Assembly: GCA_018993265.1 (NCBI GenBank)
Contig: JAGKSW010000126.1
Span: forward strand, 1 to 40,161
DNA from: Nostoc sp. TH1S01
Lineage (GTDB): Bacteria > Cyanobacteriota > Cyanobacteriia > Cyanobacteriales > Nostocaceae
Reading direction: 5' to 3'
DNA length: 40,161 bases
Part shown: positions 26,080 to 33,960 of the stretch, in pieces
How the letters are laid out: each line of letters begins with the position of its first letter
Numbering within the stretch: position 1 is the first letter of the stretch
Made by a program: the position numbers and the translations under genes
The notes under the pieces: model-generated
Databases searched by the model: none
Told to the model about the DNA's origin: nothing
The model's input: the letters and a program-made list of their open reading frames with translations, nothing else

Positions 26080-27051
26080 ATGGATGTCAGCTTGATTGTA
26101 TCTAACATCTTGAATCCACCTGTGTTAGCTTTCTTTTTAGGTATTTTGGCTGTATTATTCAAAACAGATTTAGAAATTCCGGCACCGATACCTAAATTAT
26201 TATCTTTATATTTACTATTTGCCATTGGGTTTAAAGGTGGAGTGGAACTGGTTAAAAGTGGCATTAATCAATCAGTTGTTCTCACCCTTTTAGCAGCGAT
26301 GTTAATGGCATGTATTGTTCCAGTTTACACATTTTTTATTCTCAGAATTAAGCTGGATACTTACAATGCAGCTGCGATCGCAGCTACTTATGGCTCAATT
26401 AGTGCTGTGACTTTTATTACTGCCAGTTCTTTTTTAACTCAACTGGGAATGAGTTTTGATGGATTTATGGTTGCAGCCTTGGCATTAATGGAATCACCAG
26501 CAATTGTGGTGGGGTTAATATTAGTTAATGTTTTTACAGTAGATGAAAGCGATCGCGAATTTAATTGGTCTGAAGTCTTACAAGAAGCTTTCCTCAACAG
26601 TTCGGTATTTTTGTTAGTTGGCAGTTTATTTATGGGTGTCCTCACCGGAGAACATGGTTGGCAAACCTTAAAACCCTTTACCCAAGATATGTTTTACGGG
26701 GTGCTGACGTTCTTTTTATTAGATATGGGACTTTTAGCTGCCAGAAGAATAAAAGATTTGCAAAAAACTGGGGTTTTCCTGATTCTATTTGCGATACTAG
26801 TACCAATTTTCAATGCTGGCATAGCTTTATTAATTGCTAAAGTGATCGGAATGTCTCAAGGAGATAGCCTGTTGTTCTCTGTGCTATGTGCTAGTGCATC
26901 ATACATTGCGGTACCAGCAGCTATGCGTCTAACAGTTCCGGAAGCGAATCCTAGTTTGTATGTTTCGACTGCACTAGCAGTGACCTTTCCTTTTAATATC
27001 ATTGTCGGCATACCGCTATATTTATACGGCATTAATCTATTTTGGAGGTAA
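26080..27051 (+). CDS. sbtA: SbtA-family sodium-dependent bicarbonate permease
   Basis: A 323-residue membrane protein with about ten hydrophobic helices in two inverted halves. It is of the DUF897/SbtA group: an early SLYLLFAIGFKGGVELVKSG (matching the KIGLTGG region of SbtA), then AAIAATYGSISAVTFITASS and, in the second half, VLCASASYIAVPAAMRLTVP and EANPSLYVSTALAVTFPFN, which align with the ASSSDISGPPTLRAGIP and NPSAYIGASTA parts of SbtA. It is about 50 residues shorter than the Synechocystis protein, mainly in the central cytosolic loop, so it belongs to a divergent branch and Na+/HCO3- transport is inferred. ATG 26080 is preferred over a TTG at 26062. The SD for the next gene, GGAGG, lies in its last codons. 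Confidence 0.8.
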   Translation: MDVSLIVSNILNPPVLAFFLGILAVLFKTDLEIPAPIPKLLSLYLLFAIGFKGGVELVKSGINQSVVLTLLAAMLMACIVPVYTFFILRIKLDTYNAAAIAATYGSISAVTFITASSFLTQLGMSFDGFMVAALALMESPAIVVGLILVNVFTVDESDREFNWSEVLQEAFLNSSVFLLVGSLFMGVLTGEHGWQTLKPFTQDMFYGVLTFFLLDMGLLAARRIKDLQKTGVFLILFAILVPIFNAGIALLIAKVIGMSQGDSLLFSVLCASASYIAVPAAMRLTVPEANPSLYVSTALAVTFPFNIIVGIPLYLYGINLFWR

Positions 27052-27055
27052 GATT

Positions 27056-27364
27056 ATGCAGCCTGTAAAACGGATAGAAATCTTTGCCAATTATGTTGAA
27101 CTCGGTAAAATTTTAGACTCTTTAGAAAAGGCAGGCGTAAGGGGACATTCAGTTATCAAAGATGTAGCCGGCAAAGGTACAAGAGGCACTATCACAAATG
27201 ATTTAGCCATGACAATGCTAGACAATGTTTATATCATTGCCTTTTTTCCTCCCGAAAAGTTACCTTTGGTCGAGTCAAATGTCCGACAAACTCTTAGTAA
27301 GTTTGGCGGAGTTTGTTTTATTTCTGATGCAATCGAAATTGAGACTACTAGATGTGTGGGATGA
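27056..27364 (+). CDS. PII-like protein, SbtB type
   Basis: A 102-residue ferredoxin-like protein that starts four bases after the permease stop, with SD GGAGG (27044-27048) inside the permease's final codons. RIEIFANYVELGKILDSLEK, GVRGHSVIKDVAGKGTRG and the T-loop region fit SbtB-like PII proteins, which bind adenine nucleotides (including cAMP) and bicarbonate-dependent signals and plug or tune SbtA. The GKGTRG turn corresponds to the GKGSRN of SbtB. The C-terminus ends ETTRCVG and lacks the CGPxGC redox loop of canonical SbtB. An earlier ATG at 27002 would overlap the permease and has no SD. Complex formation with the permease is inferred from the pairing. Confidence 0.75.
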   Translation: MQPVKRIEIFANYVELGKILDSLEKAGVRGHSVIKDVAGKGTRGTITNDLAMTMLDNVYIIAFFPPEKLPLVESNVRQTLSKFGGVCFISDAIEIETTRCVG

Positions 27365-27370
27365 GTAAAA

Positions 27371-27449
27371 GAGGCTAGGGATTAGAGGCTAGAGGCTAGT
27401 CAATATTATGATTTTTTTACTCAGCACTCAGCACTCAGCACTCAGCACT
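27371..27449. repeat. GAGGCTA (4) and CAGCACT (4) heptamer arrays
   Basis: GAGGCTA, GGGATTA, GAGGCTA, GAGGCTA (27371-27398), then four perfect CAGCACT units (27422-27449) that stop exactly at the TAA of cupB. They separate the convergent sbtB-like and cupB genes. Confidence 0.9.
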
Positions 27450-28580
27450 TTAACTATTAACATCACTTAAGCGTGAGGTTGTAAATCTATCCATCCACTT
27501 TTCTAAATAAACTCGGTTGGCATTTTGTTCAGATGGTTCTTGAGTGTCCGCAGGGTAAGGCATCAATCCTAAAATTGCCGCTGTAGTAACGCAAAACATT
27601 GACTTTTGGAAACTGATACAAATTTGTACTCGTAAATCATCTTCTCCACGCAGGCGACGACGATAAACAGCGTGCAAATATTCTGGCAAATAATGGCGCA
27701 TATCCTGCATTAGTAAGGTAGGTGGAATACCAGCACCGCCAATGGGTAAAGGATCAGCATACAATGCACCATACTGGAATCGCCCTTGATCTGGAGGAAT
27801 TTGATAAGCTTGGGCATTGTAAGAAACTGTGCCGTGAAATGGAGTTCCCCGGAAGAACACGGCCTCAACATAAGGTACTGCTGTATCAGCTAAAAATGTT
27901 AAACCAGTTTTTTCTGGGATAAGGTCGTAGACTTTATCTTGAATTTTGACAGAGTATGTAATTGGCTTGAGAGCATCGGCTACCAAACCTGCTTTAATGT
28001 GGTCTACAACTTGAGCAATTGATTTGATTTCGCCTTTGTCATAACGGTCAGATAAGCTGAGGAAAATATCAGCCATGACTCGCCAAAATTGACCTAAACC
28101 ACTGTAGTAAGCTGAAACCCGCAATTGTTCAGTTAAAAAGTCAGGGAATAATTGATTTAATCCCAAAACAAAGGGATTATTTTTAAATTTGGCAGTGATA
28201 ACTGCTTTGGCGCGTTCTTGAAATTCTTTGGTATCTATGTAAGCATCTAAGCCACCACCACCATGCCACATCATGGCTTTCATGCAATATTCAGCATATT
28301 CATAATTTATGCGATCGTGCCACCAGTGACGCAGTAATTTGGCAAAAGAAAATTCGTCGTTAAAGTATTTAAAGAAAGGGAAAAATACTAAAAATTGATG
28401 GTCAGCAATGTATATAAGGTTGTTAGAGTAGGCATCTAAAACCACACCATAACTTTTAAGAATGCCAACTACTTCTAAAACATTTTCTGGGCTATCAGGT
28501 AATAATGCTCCTCCTTTTTGTAATCTTTCTACGTACTCAGCTAAAGGATGTAAGCCAGGTTTATTTTTAATAGTTACCAT
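27450..28580 (-). CDS. cupB: CO2 hydration protein CupB (ChpX)
   Basis: The 376-residue protein is the CO2-hydrating subunit unique to the cyanobacterial CO2-uptake NDH-1 complexes, where it converts CO2 to HCO3- vectorially using electron-transport energy. The family is recognised by HPLAEYVERLQKGGALLPDS, LLRHWWHDRINYEYAEYCM, KAMMWHGGGG and QDMRHYLPEYLHAVYRRRLR. His-rich pieces (85-88 HWWH; His106) are candidate metal or proton-handling residues (inference). Length (about 380 rather than the longer CupA) and its position divergent from ccmK, the arrangement I recall for Anabaena PCC 7120, favour the constitutive CupB isoform. It is the third gene of ndhF4-ndhD4-cupB. Confidence 0.85.
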   Translation of the reverse strand: MVTIKNKPGLHPLAEYVERLQKGGALLPDSPENVLEVVGILKSYGVVLDAYSNNLIYIADHQFLVFFPFFKYFNDEFSFAKLLRHWWHDRINYEYAEYCMKAMMWHGGGGLDAYIDTKEFQERAKAVITAKFKNNPFVLGLNQLFPDFLTEQLRVSAYYSGLGQFWRVMADIFLSLSDRYDKGEIKSIAQVVDHIKAGLVADALKPITYSVKIQDKVYDLIPEKTGLTFLADTAVPYVEAVFFRGTPFHGTVSYNAQAYQIPPDQGRFQYGALYADPLPIGGAGIPPTLLMQDMRHYLPEYLHAVYRRRLRGEDDLRVQICISFQKSMFCVTTAAILGLMPYPADTQEPSEQNANRVYLEKWMDRFTTSRLSDVNS

Positions 28581-28619
28581 TGCCAGTTCTCCAAAGTGGG
28601 AATGAGTAAGTAAAAAGGC

Positions 28620-28655
28620 AAAAGTAAAAAGTAAAATATTTTACTTTTTACTTTT
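28620..28655. repeat. 36-bp perfect palindrome between ndhD4 and cupB
   Basis: AAAAGTAAAAAGTAAAAT followed at once by ATTTTACTTTTTACTTTT: 18-base arms, no spacer. The left arm is made of AAAAGTA heptamer units. The palindrome's last base is the first base of the ndhD4 stop codon (as TAA on the minus strand). Confidence 0.95.
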
Positions 28656-30169
28656 TACTTTTGACTTGAATTGTTTTTGCTTGCCTTTTCTATAGAGACT
28701 GTTGCCACTACCTTATCTACATTCATCATGGCGGTGATTGTTGGTTCAGTCCAGCGAGATAACCAAGCAGGTTGAATACCGAAAATCACAATTAGTACAG
28801 CTAACACTACAGATGGCAGGCGATCGCTCCAATAAACTCGTGGTAAATTAACTACCTGTGCCGATAAGCGCCCAAAAAAGGCTCGGTTCATCAGAATTAA
28901 GAAATAAACTGCCGTTAAGCCAGTGCCAATCATTGATAGCAAGGTTTGTACAGGAAAAACTGCAAAACTGCCTCGGAAAACCACAAATTCTGAAATAAAA
29001 CCTACCATTCCTGGTATACCTGCGCTGGCCATGACTCCCAAAACCATCAAGCTACCAATCACTGGCATTCCACGTTCAGGATTTAACAGTCCGCGAATCA
29101 CTTCTAAATCACGGCTACCAGCTTTTTTGTAGACTACTCCAACCAACAAAAACAGCAGGGCAGAAATCAAGCCGTGGCTAATCATTTGCATCACAGCACC
29201 TAATACACTTAGAGGTGTAGAAGCGGCTGCTGCTAATAAGACATAGCCCATGTGTCCAATTGAACTATAGGCTACCATTTTTTTCATGTCAGTTTGGGCG
29301 ATCGCGCAGGATGCACCGTAAAGCACACTCACTACTGCCCAAGTTGCTAACCAAGGCGCTACATAATTCCAAGCATCGGGTAACAAGTTCATCCCAAACC
29401 GCAGTAAGCCGTAAGTACCCAACTTCAACAGCACCCCAGCTAACAATACAGAAATCGGTGTGGAAGCTTCAACGTGGGCATCAGGTAACCAAGTGTGGAA
29501 GGGAACCAACGGGATCTTAATTCCAAACCCTACCAAAATTCCTACTAGTAATAAGATTTGTGTGGCTAGTGGCAAGGATGCAGCATTCAAGTTGGCTAAG
29601 GCGAAATTGGTACCGCCACTCAGCCAAACCATACCCAGGAAACTTGCCAAAATCAAAATCCCAGATATGGCTGTGTAAATCAAGAACTTTGTTGCTGCGT
29701 AACCTCTTCTTGCACCACCCCAAATTGCAATTAACAAGTAGAGAGGAATTAGTTCCAGTTCATAAAACAGGAAGAATAAGAGTAAATCCTGTGCTAAAAA
29801 GGCTCCAGTTACACCAGTGCTTAACAAGAGTATGAGTGAGTAATAAAGTCGTGGACGTTGCTGGGAACTATCGCTGCTAGAGATGGCAATACAAGTCAAT
29901 AGTCCATTTAAAACCAGTAGCGGTAAAGATAAACCATCTACTCCGAGGTTGTAACTTAAACCTATGGCATCTACCCAAGGAATGAATTCGCTAAACTGTT
30001 GACTAATTTCTCCTGGGTTGAATTGAATGGCTAGAAAAACTGACCACAAAAAAGTAATGCCAGCACAGATAAAAGCTATGCTACGGGCCAGTTTTCCATC
30101 AAGAACAGCAGGCCAAAAACCGATGATAGTTGCGCCTAATAATGGCAGCAAAATTAATGCACTCAGCAT
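28655..30169 (-). CDS. ndhD4: NDH-1 subunit NdhD4 (CO2-uptake complex)
   Basis: A 504-residue Mrp/NuoM-type proton-pumping subunit with about 14 transmembrane helices. Family signatures: LYYSLILLLSTGVTGAFLAQ, FFLFYELELIPLYLLIAIWG (with the conserved Glu in helix 5), FGIKIPLVPFHTWLPDAHVE (Lys and His of the proton path), KKMVAYSSIGHMGYVLL and the discontinuous-helix regions. In the thylakoid membrane it would form, with NdhF4 and CupB, the distal arm of the NDH-1MS' complex. It lies between ndhF4 and cupB in the same orientation. Isoform number 4 (not 1-3) is assigned from the operon partner cupB and the neighbouring carboxysome operon, not from a diagnostic residue. Confidence 0.88.
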   Translation of the reverse strand: MLSALILLPLLGATIIGFWPAVLDGKLARSIAFICAGITFLWSVFLAIQFNPGEISQQFSEFIPWVDAIGLSYNLGVDGLSLPLLVLNGLLTCIAISSSDSSQQRPRLYYSLILLLSTGVTGAFLAQDLLLFFLFYELELIPLYLLIAIWGGARRGYAATKFLIYTAISGILILASFLGMVWLSGGTNFALANLNAASLPLATQILLLVGILVGFGIKIPLVPFHTWLPDAHVEASTPISVLLAGVLLKLGTYGLLRFGMNLLPDAWNYVAPWLATWAVVSVLYGASCAIAQTDMKKMVAYSSIGHMGYVLLAAAASTPLSVLGAVMQMISHGLISALLFLLVGVVYKKAGSRDLEVIRGLLNPERGMPVIGSLMVLGVMASAGIPGMVGFISEFVVFRGSFAVFPVQTLLSMIGTGLTAVYFLILMNRAFFGRLSAQVVNLPRVYWSDRLPSVVLAVLIVIFGIQPAWLSRWTEPTITAMMNVDKVVATVSIEKASKNNSSQK

Positions 30170-30192
30170 AGTTTAGAGAGAATGAGGGAATG

Positions 30193-30274
30193 GGGAGTAG
30201 GGAATTGGGAGTAGGGATGAGTATTGTTTACTCAGCACTCAGCACTCAGCACTCAGCACTCAAGACTCAGCACT
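30193..30274. repeat. GGGAGTA and CAGCACT heptamer arrays
   Basis: GGGAGTA, GGGAATT, GGGAGTA (30193-30213), then CAGCACT x4, CAAGACT, CAGCACT (30233-30274), in the spacer between ndhF4 and ndhD4. The last unit ends one base before the ndhF4 stop codon. Confidence 0.9.
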
Positions 30275-30275
30275 T

Positions 30276-32132
30276 TTAAAAATGTAAGTTGTTGAGAAGC
30301 CCTAATGACCAACTGATGAAGAAACCCAGAATGCTGACAACTGCGAGGATGGTCAACATATACCCTTGGGATTGGCCAGAAATGCTGTACCTTAAACTTT
30401 GCCCACCAAAAATGGTGAAAATACCAACAAAGTTTACTAAGCCATCAACTAGATAGCGATCGCTCCAAGCAGATATTTTAGACAGTAATGCTACTGCCCC
30501 AACTACTGTCAACCGATAGATGCGGTCTATGTAAAAATCGTAACCCAGCAGGTCTTGTAAGAATCGCCATACCAAAATTCTGGATCTTGACCAGGCTTTA
30601 TGCAGGTACATTGTGGAACCTATACCTACTCCTACTACAGTGGAAGTTAGTAATAATCCTACTACGTACCAATTAATACTTTCTCTGCTTGGTAGCAAGT
30701 ACCATTGCTGAAGCATCAGGGGTACTAGTAGGGTCAGGATGGTCAGCGTTACCATTGGTACTGCCATCTGCCAGCCTACTTCCGGTGTACGGCGAGTTTT
30801 TTGCTGTGGTGTTCCCCAAAAGATTAATCGGAATACTCGCGTTAAGTTTAAGGCTGTTAAACCATTCACGAGGACTAAAATGGCAATTACCCAAGGGCTA
30901 ATAGCTACCAAACCATCTGCCCATGAAAGCATTGCCCAAAAGCTGCCCAGTGGTAGCAATGTAATCATGCCAGCCGCACCCACAACAAAGGCGGTAGTGG
31001 TAGCTGGCATCCGCGACCATAAACCGCCCATTTCGGTTAAATCTTGGGTACTAGTGGTATAGATTACCGAACCAGAACTCATAAATAATAATGCTTTGGC
31101 GATCGCATGAGTCAATAGCAACATCAAGGCCACGCCCCCTTGCTGCATCCCTACTGCCAAAAACACCAGTCCCATATATGCGCTAGTGGAGTGGGAAAGC
31201 GATCGCTTAATATCAATTTGTGCCAGTGATACTAAAGTTGCGCCTACTGCTGTCACTGAACCCATAACTATCAGCGCATTCAAAGCCACTGGTGATAAAG
31301 CCAAAATCGGTTGCAGTTTGTATAGTACATAAGCACCACCAGCTACCACCAGCGAATTTCGCATCACGGAAGCAGGGTTTGGCCCTTCCATTGCTTCATC
31401 TAACCACAAATGCAAAGGAAACTGAGCGCACTTACCGGCTGGCCCAGCAATTAATCCTAAACCTAGTAATGTGGCTGTCAATGGGCTTAAATTTGCGGTT
31501 TGCGCCCACTCATACAAATCCGAAAAATTCAAACTGCCTGACCAACTCGAAAGTGTCACGACAGACATCAGCAATAACAAGTCGCCCACCCGCTTGGTTA
31601 AGAAGGCATCTCGCGCCGCTGTCACCACCAAAGGTTGCGCGTACCAGAAACCTACCAGCAGGTATGTAGATAGGGTAAGGACTTCTAGCAAAGCATAACT
31701 GAGAAATAAAGAGTCACTAATGGCTAAACCACTCAGTGCTGCTTCAAAAAAACCAAGTAGCCCAAAAAAGCGTGCCAGTGACCAATCTTTCTCTAGATAG
31801 CCCAAAGCATAAATTTGTGCCAACAAACTTAATCCTGTGATTAAAACTGTTGCCCCAATGCTCACAGGCGAGAGTTCTAATGCAAAGGATAAGTTTAAAT
31901 CCGCCGCTTGAAACCAGTTAACGAGTAAATTCTCTGGTTCTCTGTCCCAAACGTCTTTAAAGACAAATAAGCTATGTGCAAAACCCAAAACCGTGGTCAA
32001 CAAGTTGATATAAGCCGCTGGTCTGGGGCCTGTCCTTCTAATTATTCCCATCGCCCAGGGCAAAGTTAAAAGTGCGCCTATCAAGCTATACAAAGGCACA
32101 CACCAACTTGTCGAAAATAGAAACTGATTCAT
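30276..32132 (-). CDS. ndhF4: NDH-1 subunit NdhF4 (CO2-uptake complex)
   Basis: A 618-residue NuoL/NdhF-type antiporter-like subunit with an extended C-terminus. Key stretches: SVIG-type N-terminal helices, YLEKDWSLARFFGLLGFFEA, SYALLEVLTLSTYLLVGFWY (Glu in helix 5), RVGDLLLLMSVVTL, GPAGKCAQFPLHLWLDEAME (Lys and His of the proton channel), NSLVVAGGAYVLYK and SHSTSAYMGLVFLAVGMQQG. The tail (about 510-618) has the amphipathic lateral helix and last membrane segment. PLHLWLDEAMEGPNP, rather than the PLHVWLPDAMEGPTP of respiratory NdhF1, is typical of the CO2-uptake paralogues. First gene of ndhF4-ndhD4-cupB, with a 660-bp shared upstream region facing ccmK2. Confidence 0.88.
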   Translation of the reverse strand: MNQFLFSTSWCVPLYSLIGALLTLPWAMGIIRRTGPRPAAYINLLTTVLGFAHSLFVFKDVWDREPENLLVNWFQAADLNLSFALELSPVSIGATVLITGLSLLAQIYALGYLEKDWSLARFFGLLGFFEAALSGLAISDSLFLSYALLEVLTLSTYLLVGFWYAQPLVVTAARDAFLTKRVGDLLLLMSVVTLSSWSGSLNFSDLYEWAQTANLSPLTATLLGLGLIAGPAGKCAQFPLHLWLDEAMEGPNPASVMRNSLVVAGGAYVLYKLQPILALSPVALNALIVMGSVTAVGATLVSLAQIDIKRSLSHSTSAYMGLVFLAVGMQQGGVALMLLLTHAIAKALLFMSSGSVIYTTSTQDLTEMGGLWSRMPATTTAFVVGAAGMITLLPLGSFWAMLSWADGLVAISPWVIAILVLVNGLTALNLTRVFRLIFWGTPQQKTRRTPEVGWQMAVPMVTLTILTLLVPLMLQQWYLLPSRESINWYVVGLLLTSTVVGVGIGSTMYLHKAWSRSRILVWRFLQDLLGYDFYIDRIYRLTVVGAVALLSKISAWSDRYLVDGLVNFVGIFTIFGGQSLRYSISGQSQGYMLTILAVVSILGFFISWSLGLLNNLHF

Positions 32133-32791
32133 TTAATTTGCTTACCTTTACAACTTTGCCTTGATTTTTTAGACCTTTGAAAAAAATTGTTTACTAAAAA
32201 ATTTTTTAAAACTCGAAACTATTTGTTAAATTATTCTTTTTTTGGATTTACAATGAGCTTTTGTGAATGAATTGCTCTTACATAAAGTTGTACAACTAAC
32301 TTGATTTACATATTCAAATTTTCTATCTTTCACTTAAAACATAATCATTTATAAATTTCTCTTTCTAGTTTTTAGCAGATAAATTTATCAGATATATTTA
32401 AAAAAGTTATATATTTTTTAGATATTCCTATTGGCATACCAAAAAACGGAGGAAAGATAGAAACTGTAAAAGATGCAGTAGTTTTACCTTCCTCACCAGA
32501 CAAAATTAGTTTTAGCTATGAACAGCGTTTTGTATATGTAATAAAGAAATTATAAAGCATAAGCGCCTGCTCTTGGAATCAGTGGACTTAAAGAGAGCAG
32601 AAACACGGTATGACAAAGAATTAAGTTTTTTAAAACTTTTTTATTATAAACTATTATACTAATTTATATTGCCAGGGGAGCCAAGCTTTCCTATGCTTAT
32701 TTTGGAAGTGTCTTTTAGCTCAAGATGAGCTTCCCCGTCACAATTTTCAAACCACAGTACTGATTGGATTAAATTTTTAGGAGTTTCTGCG
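32133..32791. promoter_or_regulatory. Divergent control region between ndhF4 and ccmK2
   Basis: A 659-bp AT-rich region that must carry promoters for both operons. Visible elements: a startless coding-like frame (32376-32555), a stem CTGCTCT (32567-32573) / AGAGCAG (32594-32600), an AT-rich TTATTATAAACTATTATACT stretch (32641-32660) that could supply a -10 element for ccmK2, and hairpins in the likely ccmK2 leader: GGGGAGC (32675-32681) with GCTTCCCC (32729-32736), enclosing AGCTCA-AGA-TGAGCT (32717-32731). The ccmK2 SD is AGGAG (32779-32783), eight bases before ATG. I could not find an unambiguous LysR-type site. Confidence 0.5.
32376..32555 (+). other. Startless coding-like frame in the ndhF4-ccmK2 spacer
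   Basis: Between TAG 32373-32375 and TAA 32553-32555, 59 codons are open with a protein-like composition in the second half (GIPKNGGKIETVKDAVVLPS, then SPDKISFSYEQRFVYVIKKL). No ATG, GTG or TTG gives a credible start. It may be the C-terminal relic of a lost gene. No family recognised. Confidence 0.35.
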
Positions 32792-33100
32792 ATGCCAATT
32801 GCAGTTGGAATGATTGAGACTAAGGGCTTTCCAGCAGTAGTAGAAGCTGCTGATGCGATGGTGAAAGCTGCCCGTGTAACTTTGGTGGGATATGAAAAAA
32901 TTGGTAGCGCTCGTGTCACCGTAATTGTGCGGGGTGATGTTTCCGAAGTGCAAGCCTCAGTCGCAGCAGGAATTGAAGCGGCAAGAAGAGTCAATGGTGG
33001 TGAAGTGGTTTCCACTCACATCATTGCGCGTCCCCATGAAAACTTGGAATACGTTTTGCCGATTCGTTACACAGAAGCAGTGGAACAGTTTCGCACTTAA
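32792..33100 (+). CDS. ccmK2: Carboxysome shell hexamer protein CcmK2
   Basis: A 102-residue BMC-domain protein that forms the flat hexamers of the beta-carboxysome shell. [20 protein letters not shown], the central-pore motif KIGS (36-39), [20 protein letters not shown] and the tail [20 protein letters not shown] match CcmK1/2 almost residue for residue. First of two tandem copies; by order and by the [16 protein letters not shown] variants it corresponds to CcmK2 of Synechocystis. It ends unusually early (QFRT-stop), without the short basic tail. Metabolites such as HCO3- and ribulose bisphosphate are thought to pass through the pore. First gene of the ccm operon, 88 bp before ccmK1. Confidence 0.95.
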   Translation: MPIAVGMIETKGFPAVVEAADAMVKAARVTLVGYEKIGSARVTVIVRGDVSEVQASVAAGIEAARRVNGGEVVSTHIIARPHENLEYVLPIRYTEAVEQFRT

Positions 33101-33188
33101 AGGCTGATAATACAAAGTAACTGACGGGGTTGCTTGCTTGGGCTGCGCTTTTGTTTTGTTTGAAAAATTTAATTAGGGATGAGAACTA

Positions 33189-33536
33189 ATGTCAATTGCA
33201 GTGGGAATGGTAGAAACCCTGGGCTTTCCAGCAGTAGTAGAAGCTGCTGACGCGATGGTGAAAGCAGCCCGTGTGACCTTGGTAGGTTACGAAAAAATCG
33301 GTAGTGGTCGGGTAACAGTAATCGTTAGGGGTGATGTTTCAGAAGTACAGGCTTCTGTAGCAGCAGGTGTTGAATCAGTGAAGCGAGTCAATGGTGGACA
33401 AGTGCTATCTACACACATCATTGCGCGTCCCCATGAAAACTTGGAATACGTGCTGCCAATTCGTTATACAGAAGACGTAGAGCAGTTCCGGGAAAATGTT
33501 AACGCAATTCGACCTTTCGGCGGCAGAAGACCATAA
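33189..33536 (+). CDS. ccmK1: Carboxysome shell hexamer protein CcmK1
   Basis: A 115-residue BMC-domain hexamer, about 85-90% identical to the previous protein over the first 95 residues, with the same KIGS pore loop (36-39). It differs by [15 protein letters not shown] and [12 protein letters not shown] and carries a C-terminal extension ending RPFGGRRP, basic and glycine-rich, absent from the first copy. These features match CcmK1. The SD is weak (TAGGGATGAG upstream of ATG). The ccmL gene begins six bases after its stop. Tandem ccmK2-ccmK1 copies are standard and are thought to let hexamers mix in the facets. Confidence 0.95.
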   Translation: MSIAVGMVETLGFPAVVEAADAMVKAARVTLVGYEKIGSGRVTVIVRGDVSEVQASVAAGVESVKRVNGGQVLSTHIIARPHENLEYVLPIRYTEDVEQFRENVNAIRPFGGRRP

Positions 33537-33542
33537 CATATA

Positions 33543-33845
33543 ATGCAAATTGCCAAAGTACGTGGCACAGTAGTTAGCACTCAAAAAGATCCAAGTCTTC
33601 GCGGTGTGAAACTACTGATGTTGCAATTAGTGGATGAAGAAGGAAATACCTTACCGAAATATGAGGTAGCAGCGGATACCGTAGGAGCAGGAATAGATGA
33701 GTGGGTGCTGGTCAGTCGTGGCAGCGCCGCTCGTCAAATTCTGGGCAACGAACAACGCCCTTTGGATGCAGCAGTCGTGGCGATAATTGATACTATTCAT
33801 GTTCAAGATCGCCTTATTTACAGTAAAAAAGACCAATATAGATAG
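33543..33845 (+). CDS. ccmL: Carboxysome shell vertex protein CcmL
   Basis: A 100-residue EutN/CcmL-family protein that forms pentamers closing the twelve vertices of the shell. MQIAKVRGTVVSTQKDPSLR, GVKLLMLQLVDEEG, YEVAADTVGAGIDEWVLVSR and GSAARQI are the family core in order. Length is exactly as expected. It starts six bases after ccmK1, without a strong SD, suggesting coupled translation. Its TAG stop overlaps the first unit of an AGTCATT repeat array that separates it from ccmM. Confidence 0.96.
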   Translation: MQIAKVRGTVVSTQKDPSLRGVKLLMLQLVDEEGNTLPKYEVAADTVGAGIDEWVLVSRGSAARQILGNEQRPLDAAVVAIIDTIHVQDRLIYSKKDQYR

Positions 33846-33906
33846 TCATTAGTCATTAGTCATTAGTCATTGGTTTGAGACAAAGGACAAAGGACAAAGG
33901 ACAAAG
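33844..33906. repeat. AGTCATT (4) and GACAAAG (4) heptamer arrays
   Basis: AGTCATT x4 at 33844-33871 and GACAAAG x4 at 33879-33906, followed by degenerate units to about 33935. They form the whole ccmL-ccmM spacer, inside the operon transcript. Confidence 0.92.
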
Positions 33907-33960
33907 GACGAATGACCAAAGACTAAAAGACAAAAAGCTTAATTCAGGAGGAATCTCGCG

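Noticed and set aside
27422-27449. Possible CRISPR array from regular short repeats
   Set aside because: Units are seven bases with no spacers between them and occur in many spacers; no cas gene is present. They are tandem heptamer repeats.
27450-32132. Assignment as the inducible ndhF3-ndhD3-cupA complex
   Set aside because: The CO2-hydration protein is of the shorter CupB length, and the divergent placement next to ccmK is the arrangement I recall for the F4-D4-CupB set; a phylogeny would be decisive.
32659-33015. Minus-strand frame over ccmK2
   Set aside because: It lies antisense to a highly conserved shell protein gene, and its product has no family features; it is a shadow of the biased codon pattern.
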